The notes beneath the pieces were generated by a model. It did no database searches and was not told where the DNA came from. It saw only the letters and a list, made by a program, of their open reading frames with translations. Shown one piece after another: positions 57,102-64,000 of a stretch of DNA of 64,000 nucleotides. The DNA comes from Tilletia caries. Its lineage: Eukaryota > Basidiomycota > Exobasidiomycetes > Tilletiales > Tilletiaceae. The DNA is taken from contig JALUTQ010000007.1 in NCBI GenBank assembly GCA_032718865.1, forward strand, positions 558,001 to 622,000, written 5' to 3'. How positions within the stretch are numbered: position 1 is the stretch's first letter; every line of letters starts with the position of its first letter. A program made the position numbers and the translations under genes.

Positions 57102-58296
57102 TGTGGAAAGGTTTGGGAAGAACTGGGCAAGGTACTGGACCAGTCCAAGAAAAACGCTGAACCTCTTTGACTGTACTCATCTCCTTCCAGGCGATAATCT
57201 TGCTCAGTTTATCCTCATCCGCATGTAGGCCGTTATCATCAATAACGTGCCCTAGACAAATCATGGACTTCGAATATAGATCCATTTTGTCCTTCGAGAG
57301 GTAGAGCTCAGCCCGCCTGAGTATGTCGAACACGGTGGCAAGGTGCTCCTCATGTTCTTCTAGAGTGTCGGAAAATATAAAGATATCGTCCAAGTACGCG
57401 TGGGCAAACCTGCCGATGATTTCTCGGAAGAGGAACATCATCAGCTGCTGGGCTGTACTAGGGACGTTACAGTCTCCTTGCTGGGCCACGAGGCTGACAA
57501 AAGTGCCGAATGGCGTAGCAAACGCCGTCTTTCCGACATCCTCTGGGATGATACGGATTTGCTCGAAGAAGTCGGCTTGATCCAGCTTGGAGCGGAACTT
57601 TGCTCGAGCTACGTCACGTCGAATCACGTCTTGATCGGGAAACGGAGTGACGTCCTTGTGAGTGTTGTCGTTGCGTTGCCTTGCGTCGACTACCGTACGA
57701 ATACGGTTATCCTTTTTGGGGATTGGCATCATTGGCATTGCAGCGGGAACGCTGGCTCGTTGCCACCAGCCAGCTTCTGTGTAAGTGTTGATCTTGTCGA
57801 TGTATGCTTGTCGGAATTGTTCCGGACATTTGGCCGGTCGACTGGTAGGTCGGTAATTTTCGTCGATAAGTGGAATTGAATGGTTGATCTCCCGAAAGGG
57901 GGGGAGCTTCAACGGACGTGGACCCCACAGGTCTTTCGTGCTTGTCATCCATTTATCGCGAAGACGGTCAATGATCGTGTCCTGTACTGATACTGCCAGT
58001 GAAGCGGGCATCAGTGGATCATCCTGACAAATCTCGGTATGTACCGTCTTGACAATCTTCACGCCTGAAGGCTCAGTTGCACGCGTAAAGTTTACTGTTG
58101 CAAGGCGTCCGATCTTGGGAGAGACCAAGACTTTATCCTTGACGAATCTAGAGTGAGAGATTCCGTAAGTCGACAGAGGCGCCTTGCGGACCAAGAGCGC
58201 CGGCTTCTTCTTTGGAGTCGGAATTTCTTTGATGTTGAAGATCAACTGGGTAGGATTTGTTTTGTAGATGACCTCGTTGGCGGAAACATCCAGCAA
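57102..58296 (-). pseudogene. Gypsy reverse transcriptase
   Basis: Minus strand. RASVPAAMPMMPIPKKDNRIRTVVDARQRN, LDQADFFEQIRI, GKTAFATPFGTF, FAHAYLDDIFIFSDTLEEHEEHLATVF (YLDD active site), LGHVIDDNGLHADEDKL. Joins the protease upstream across an A7 run (about 58311). Confidence 0.92.
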
Positions 58297-58310
58297 GACA
58301 CCGAAGTCTT

Positions 58311-60501
58311 TTTTTGATAAGAGGTGCCTAGAATGGCATCGTACCTATCGATGTTCAGGATGTCAAAATAGCGTTCTTTGTTCGAACACGCGCCGTGAAT
58401 CACTTTGACGAAACAAGCGCGGTTGATCTTGCCACGGGAACCTGTGATGGCGAGTTGCAAAGGCGAGGGCTCATCCAGTTTGAACGAAGGCAATTTATGC
58501 GTATCGACAAAAGACGCCGAAATGAGATCTGCTGTAGATCCGGAATCAAACAAGGCTTTGGCCTCGTATCCATTGATCTTGATCTTGGCTACGATCGGAT
58601 GAACCAACGGCGGCCGGTGCTTCGAGACCTTCGATGCGTCACCGAAAGGAGCCTTGGCATTGGAGACGTTAGACTCGCGCGTAACGATAGGTTTGGCGGC
58701 AGGGGCTTTGTGGGCGACACCATTGCACATGAGAGGAGTCTCATCATCCTCGTCGGTCATGTTATTGGAGTTCAGGCCCTCACTGTCTTCATCTTCGTCA
58801 AGCCACCCGTCTTCTTCACGGGCTTCATCATCTTCTTGAAAGAGAATGACGCCAGGCTCAGAGCACTCTTCTGCGTCATCTGTACCCTGATCGGCGGGTT
58901 CAGATTCCTTCATGTCAAGCATGTTTGAGCGGAGTCGCTTTGGGCAGTCCGGCGACCAGTGGCCGAAGGCGCCGCAAGTACGGCATTGGTCTGTAGGCTT
59001 TGCGCCTGTAGGCCTCATAGCCGGAGCTGCCGTGTTACGGATGGGGCTGGCGGCCGATGGGCGGTTCACCGGAACCATCGGTCGGTATACCGGAGCCGAT
59101 CCTTTTGGTCGATTGAATCCCTGGCCATTCGAGGGACGATTAGGCTGATTAAGCCGGGAAGTGCGGGGAGTGTCCTTGCGGTCTTCCGTGCGAGTCGGTG
59201 CAGCTTTAGTCATGGATCCGGCGTAGCGTTGGGCGCGTTCTTGATCCATGGCAGCCTGCACAATGTCTTCCCAAGGCGAAAGCTCAGCATCTATGCCGCG
59301 GTTGGCGATGATGGCCGCGCTCAGATTGCTTTTCATACCTTTGAGCAATCGACGGTTGAGAGCGACTGGACTGGGGTACTCGGTCATCTGATCGGCGAGC
59401 TTGAGAATGTATGCCTGGAAAGCGTGAATATCTTTCGATCCTTGGTCCGCGCTTTCGAATTTGTCCGCTGCTTGTCGTGAGAGTTCATCGACCAAGAAGT
59501 TGCGACGGAGTGCGACCATGACGTCCGTCGCGGTCCACGACTTAGCGTGAGGAGCGACGTGGCGCCAGTACCAATCCAACGGGTCGGCTAGCAGGTACCC
59601 GCCAATCAAGTTAACCTTGAGACGTTCTGAGAGCGGGGCGTGAACCTTAAAGTAATGGGCTACCGAGTGAACCCAGTCGGTGAACAGCTGGAGTGATCGG
59701 TCTCCCTTCCATTTCTCTGGAGAGGTCATCTTGATCCCGGCGCGAGTGAGCTCCGACTTGTCTCCGGGGAGGTCGTCGTCGTCTTGACCGGTTGAATTCA
59801 TGATCTCCGAGATCTTTCTGTCGACGCCGTAGAGGATGGAGGTCATGGGAACACTCTGGTGTCGTATCGTTTGCGTGGGGAACGACATACGGCCTGGCGC
59901 CGGTGCCGAGGCTCGGGGTTGCTGGCGCGCCTCACTTGCACGAGGCGGCAGGAGCCCGGCGCGGCGGAGTCGATCGTTCTGTCGTTCGCGAAGAACTGAT
60001 TCAGAGTCAGGGAGAGCGGACTCTCTGATGGGTTGGTTCACTGGAGCCTGCCGGACGGGAGGGTCAAGAACAGGCACTTGAGGAACCGGAATGTTTCGAA
60101 TGTTTTTGGTTGTTTTGACGTTTTTTCTGGAGGATAGTTTGGCGGATGAGATCGATTCGATTCTGTCGAGACATGATTTGAAACTCGAGTTCCAATTCCT
60201 CGACGCTGAGCTCGTGGAGATCTTTCTCTGGAGCTTCAGTTCCGACTTGAGACGCAGCGGCGATGCTATCGTCGTTATCGGATTTGTTGATGTTGCGGAT
60301 GGTGTCCGCGAGAGATGAGTTGCCCTTTTGATTGGGCTCTTGATGTTCTCCCGTGTCCTCGTCGCCTTGAAAGGACTCCGAGGTAAGTCTAGGGACTTCG
60401 GGAGGTTGAGCTTGGCCCTGGGAAGCACCAGCGATGTCATCAGCAGCAGAAGCGGCGGCTTCGCTGCCTTCGTGAAGGTCTTTACGCTTCTTGGGTGCCA
60501 T
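58311..60501 (-). pseudogene. Gypsy Gag and protease
   Basis: Minus strand, ATG at 60501 (MAPKKRKDLHEG). The frame changes at an A6 run near 60120, after LIRQTILQ. Then Gag (EKWKGDRSLQLFTDWVHSVAHYFKVH...DWYWRHVAPH), a CCHC knuckle CRTCGAFGHWSPDC, an acidic linker, and the aspartic protease AKALFDSGSTADLISASF. Intact apart from the homopolymer shift. Confidence 0.88.
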
Positions 60502-60554
60502 TGTAAGACTCAGTAAACCTTTTGGTCACAGAGGTCTTTGAGAGTTAAAAAAAG

Positions 60555-61612
60555 TGTAAGATTTCCTAGTTATAAGGTCGTTGCAAACACAATAAAATTG
60601 GTGTTGGACAGTCGGACGCGTAGTACCGCTCGTTGTATAGAGACAGAAGTGACGCGCTGCTGAACTTTGGCCTATGCTACTATGTTTAGATAACTAACCA
60701 GTATACCAGTGGTCCTACAGGTGTGTGGGTGAAAGTGGCTCTCTCAATCACTTGATGAAACTTTATGAGACTCAGACTTCACACAGTAGACTTTAACTCT
60801 GCAATGATCTGTGATTGCTAAGTTAGTTGTCTGGGAGTGTGAGAGGAAAGAGCTGGGGGGGACCAGAAGGGAAGAAGGGCGGCGAGGGCGCTCCTTTTTA
60901 TACCTTTCATGGTGCCCCCTGATGCGCAGCACATTGTGTGGTGTGCGCTGCGCTGAGGTGTGGTGATGTGGATGCGTCGGTGTACTGGTGAGTCACAAGA
61001 GTCACAGCCACGTGACAACTGACGCGTCAGATAGTAGTCATCCAACAGTCACCATAAATCACCCAGCAGGCAATACACAGTCATCCTTTGACACGGTCTA
61101 AATACATACACAGTCATACAGTCGTCATGAGAGCAGGGACGAGTCAAAGGGGAAGTGTGAGTGTGGCGAGGTGAGGTGAGAGGAAGCGGTGGTGAGTGGT
61201 GCGCGCGGTGCGCGTGGTGAGCGTTGGTTCACCACGCGAAAATGTGTTTCGATGGTAAATTCGCGTGAACCAACACTTCACCAAAATTGTAAACAACACG
61301 CACCATATGTGGCACGTGACGCGCACCACGCGTTGGGCGCGTGAGAAACCAACGCGCACTACGCGTCGCACACCACACGCGCCACGTGACACTTGTCGAC
61401 GCGCGGCGCGTCTCAGGTGAGAAATAAAAACAACGCGCACCACATGTCGCGCGCGCAGATACCATATATCAATGCGTAAATTATAGAGAAGAAAAACAAC
61501 CCGCACCACGCGTCGGTCACCACGCGTCGGTACGGGTGGGAGGATAGAAATGTTAACTTGTGAGGTGCTGAATAATGTACGCGTGGCACCTACATATGTC
61601 AGACACCTTACA
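60555..61612 (-). repeat. Gypsy 5' LTR
   Basis: 1,058 bp, contains the promoter of the element on the minus strand. Nearly identical to 52444-53498. Confidence 0.95.
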
Positions 61613-62677
61613 GGAGCGCAAGCCTGTCATGTCCCCGGAGTACGGAGTACGGCAAGGCCTGGAGCTGATTTTTCCCCGGAGTACGGAGTGACTAGCTCGA
61701 ATGCCAGACGGAACGCGGAGTTTCCCCGAAACTCCGGGGCGCTCCGGGGCCTTGCCTTTTTCAAAATCAGGTTGCAATTTTGGAAATTTCAGTCAGAAAT
61801 GGGCATATTTTGCTCTGATTTTCAAAAATATGGCAAAATTATTTTTCAGATTTCTCATTTCGAGTTCTTATTGTGTGTTGTTGATCTCTACGACCGCCAA
61901 CGATGATTCTGCCGAACAAAAACATGGTTGGAAGAGGGGCAATCAATGGAAGGGTCCACATTTCTCAAGTTTTGTAGGACCTCTGCGAACTTTCCCCGGA
62001 GTACGGAGTTTCGGGGGAGTAGTCGCGCTCCGTCACCCCGGAGTACGGAGTGGACTTTGAAATTTTACTAAATTCAGCCGGAGTACGGAGCTGGCGCAAT
62101 GAGATGGGAAGATTTTGTGCGGAGTGCGGAGTGGAATTGGGGCGACTGCCTAAAAATGAGCGGAGTACGGAGTGCGAAAAAGAATCTCAAAATCAGCCGG
62201 AGTCAGCCGGAGTAGGGGTCCCGGAGTACGGAGCACTCCGGGGCCCTCCGCGCCCATCCTTAGGTTCAGCACGAAGTGAGATCGACATAGTCACTACATG
62301 TGGCTATAAGTGACTGGAACTAATATATAATAACTATCCAGCAGCTGTTTCAACCAGCCCCTGTCCAACACAAAAAGTTATATTTGGGTGAAATAGTCAC
62401 TATATGTGGCTATGAGTAACTGAAATAGCGACTATATGTGACTAGGAGTAGCTGGAGCTACTACATAGTGACTATCTAGTGGCTATATCAGCCAAGTGCG
62501 ATTTTTGCATAACTATTTCAACTATTAGTTACTCCGCGCCGATCTGAAAAAGTCATAGCTACTATTTTTTCTAGGCGGCTTCGCCGCCCAAAGTATACTC
62601 AAGTTATCACTATTAGTTATAACTATATAGTTATCATAGTTACATAGTGAAGATAGTTGCCGAGCCTTGGTGAAAAG

Positions 62678-64000
62678 TCAGCGTGAACGTTCATCATCAG
62701 CAGCAGAGCCCAAAAACGATCAAATCATGCTCACCGCACCGATGTCGACCCGAACCAAGGCGCGCTACGGTACGGTATTGAAGCTGTATGATTGTATGAG
62801 TGTGCATGAAAAGAAATCATAATAATGGTAGAAGTAAGAAGTGTCAACTGTCAGCGAGACCCAAGGCATGTGAGAAGGAAACACGACGACATTATACCAC
62901 TGACCGTGTCTGCCTTGGATAGTGGCAGTATTGCTGCCTGCTGATTCTACACAAACGAAGAGAGAGGGAAATTTGGATTGAAGAAATGTATGATGAGGTC
63001 AACATAACGTCGGTCGTCACTGACGTGAACTATGCAGGCCTAATCACTGCTCACAATGGCCAAGGCAATGTACGAAACGCGCCAAAAAAGAAGCGGAGAG
63101 AGCAAACTTTGATTACTTTATGTGTGGTCTGTGGAAATAACACAAAGAAAGAGAATTGAGAGTCAGAGGTTATGGGTGACAGAGTCACAGGGAGAGGAAG
63201 ACAAAAATGAGAGTGGGACGGGTGCTACTCACCAGACGGCGGACGACACGACGGGAACCGGGCGACAGGGCGACCGACCGAAGGTGGGAAGCGTTATATG
63301 CTGTATTCAGAAGTAAGAACAAAGGAAATCGAGAGTCAGCGATGGTTAGAAAAAAAATGGCATAGCTTCGGGGCAGTTCGCGTGCTACCCACCGAAAGAC
63401 GCGACCGGGCGACCGAAACGCGCAGACAGCAAGCTTTGATCTCTCTCCTGCACGCTGCGAATGGAAGGAGAGAAGAGGGACAGTGTTTAAGGCGTCAGTA
63501 AAGGTCTGGGACAGAGAGAGGGAGCTAGCTGTGAGCGAGACAAGAGGCTGGATCATTGGAAGCATACTTTACTCACTGCTGACGTAGAAGACAATACCGA
63601 GCCGAGCAGCGTCTCCTCCACCAGCTGGATCCAGAGACGAGGAAGCAGCAGAGGGGCACAGGACGGAAGTGCTTGACACTTGCGCACTGTGGGCGTCGAG
63701 ACATAGCAGTCAGTGCAAGAAGAGATAGCGACAGGCATGAGACGATGACTGCAACTCACAAAACACAATGTTAACTGGCGCCAGCAGTAGCCACAACTCT
63801 TGAGAACGCGCAGCTGAGGATAAGAAGAGAGAGAAAAGGAGAAGAGGACGCAGCTGATGCGGCGAGGTGTAGAAGTAGCAAAAACGCGTATTGGACATGG
63901 GTGATTCATGTTCGGTCTGCTACTAGGTGGTCACTTCATTTCTGACGAGCACCTCGCTCTCACACGTGGAAAGTCAAGCATCAGCATGGGCCAACTGAAC
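62678..64000. other. Right edge of the window, no gene resolved
   Basis: 1.3 kb. The first part should be the 5' portion of the Harbinger element. Farther right, minus-strand donor/acceptor pairs surround readable pieces such as LAVCAFRSPGRVFRWVARELPRSYA (about 63360-63440) and WIQLVEETLLGSVLSSTSA (about 63577-63640), possibly exons of a gene running off the window, but frames could not be chained. Confidence 0.35.

Larger units (their letters stand above)
52444..61612 (-). mobile_element. Ty3/gypsy chromovirus-type LTR retrotransposon
   Basis: 9,169 bp, TG...CA, with 5-bp duplication GGAGC (52439-52443 and 61613-61617). Coding strand minus: Gag-PR-RT-RNase H-INT-chromodomain, then an extra ORF before the 3' LTR. 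LTRs (1,055 and 1,058 bp) differ by one substitution and three single-base homopolymer indels, so insertion is very recent. The chromodomain places it among chromoviruses, which target heterochromatin. Confidence 0.95.
52300..62263. mobile_element. Non-autonomous TIR element, CTAAGGATGGG family, copy C, split by the gypsy element
   Basis: Ends CTAAGGATGGG...CCATCCTTAG with duplication GTTCAG (52294-52299 and 62264-62269). Own length 790 bp after removing 52444-61617, identical in size to copy A. Inserted in hAT element F2. Confidence 0.85.
52085..62669. mobile_element. hAT-type miniature element F2, split by nested insertions
   Basis: Ends CAAGGCTCGGCAAG and ...TTGCCGAGCCTTG with 8-bp duplication GTGAAAAG (52077-52084 and 62670-62677). 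Its own sequence is about 615 bp (52085-52299 and 62270-62669), full of TAGTGACTATA-type motifs; the rest is TIR element C with the gypsy element inside. Same TIR core CTCGGCAA as F1. Confidence 0.8.

Noticed and set aside
58300..58320. Programmed ribosomal frameshift between gypsy protease and reverse transcriptase
   Set aside because: Breaks occur at five places in the element, all in short base runs, which fits indels or sequencing errors better than one programmed site.

Overview
The window looks like nuclear DNA of a filamentous or yeast-like fungus, most probably a basidiomycete. Genes carry several short introns (about 55-130 nt, GT...AG), coding DNA is GC-rich with C/G-ending codons, long proteins are full of Ser/Ala/Gln runs, and the mobile elements (chromodomain Ty3/gypsy, Ty1/copia, Mutator, Harbinger, hAT and pogo-like) are typical of such genomes. 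I cannot fix the order from sequence alone.

Left part, 1-24.7 kb, is ordinary host DNA. It holds two head-to-head copies of the ribosomal protein gene RPS27 (2281-2776 minus, 3164-3596 plus) that encode the same protein with different synonymous codons; a RidA/YjgF-family enzyme with a mitochondrial-type leader (4422-5187); a 1,854-residue zinc-cluster transcription factor with seven exons and two Zn2Cys6 modules (6490-12606); the F1-ATPase assembly chaperone ATP12 (13435-14546, minus); two short, less certain spliced genes (14977-15610 and 16220-16967, minus); tRNA-Phe(GAA); and a 1,898-residue largely disordered protein (18903-24677). A pogo/Tc1-type miniature element sits at 5352-5743.

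Right part, from about 25 kb to 62.7 kb, is a nested transposon territory. A Mutator-like transposase gene (28662-39597, minus) is open over 949 codons once two insertions are subtracted: a 795-bp TIR element with 6-bp target duplication, and a 7.3-kb composite of an 80-bp-LTR mini-retroelement joined to a copia element with one shared 5-bp duplication. A 4.9-kb TIR transposon (42513-47410) carries an integrase-core DDE transposase and an intact five-exon accessory gene with C2HC and PHD-type zinc modules. A decayed PIF/Harbinger pair (Myb/SANT gene at 47773-50462; DDE transposase at 50584-52097, minus) has been hit by two different elements in the Myb gene. A hAT-type miniature element in the transposase's upstream region holds a second TIR element, which in turn holds a young 9.2-kb chromodomain gypsy retrotransposon with nearly identical 1.06-kb LTRs.

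Five copies of three related non-autonomous TIR families (ends YTAAGG...CCTTAR, 6-bp target duplications, interiors packed with CGGAG-type motifs) tie the region together and are the best candidate for something not previously described. Most coordinates of spliced genes were checked by reading-frame continuity; family names rest on motif recognition, not on database searches.
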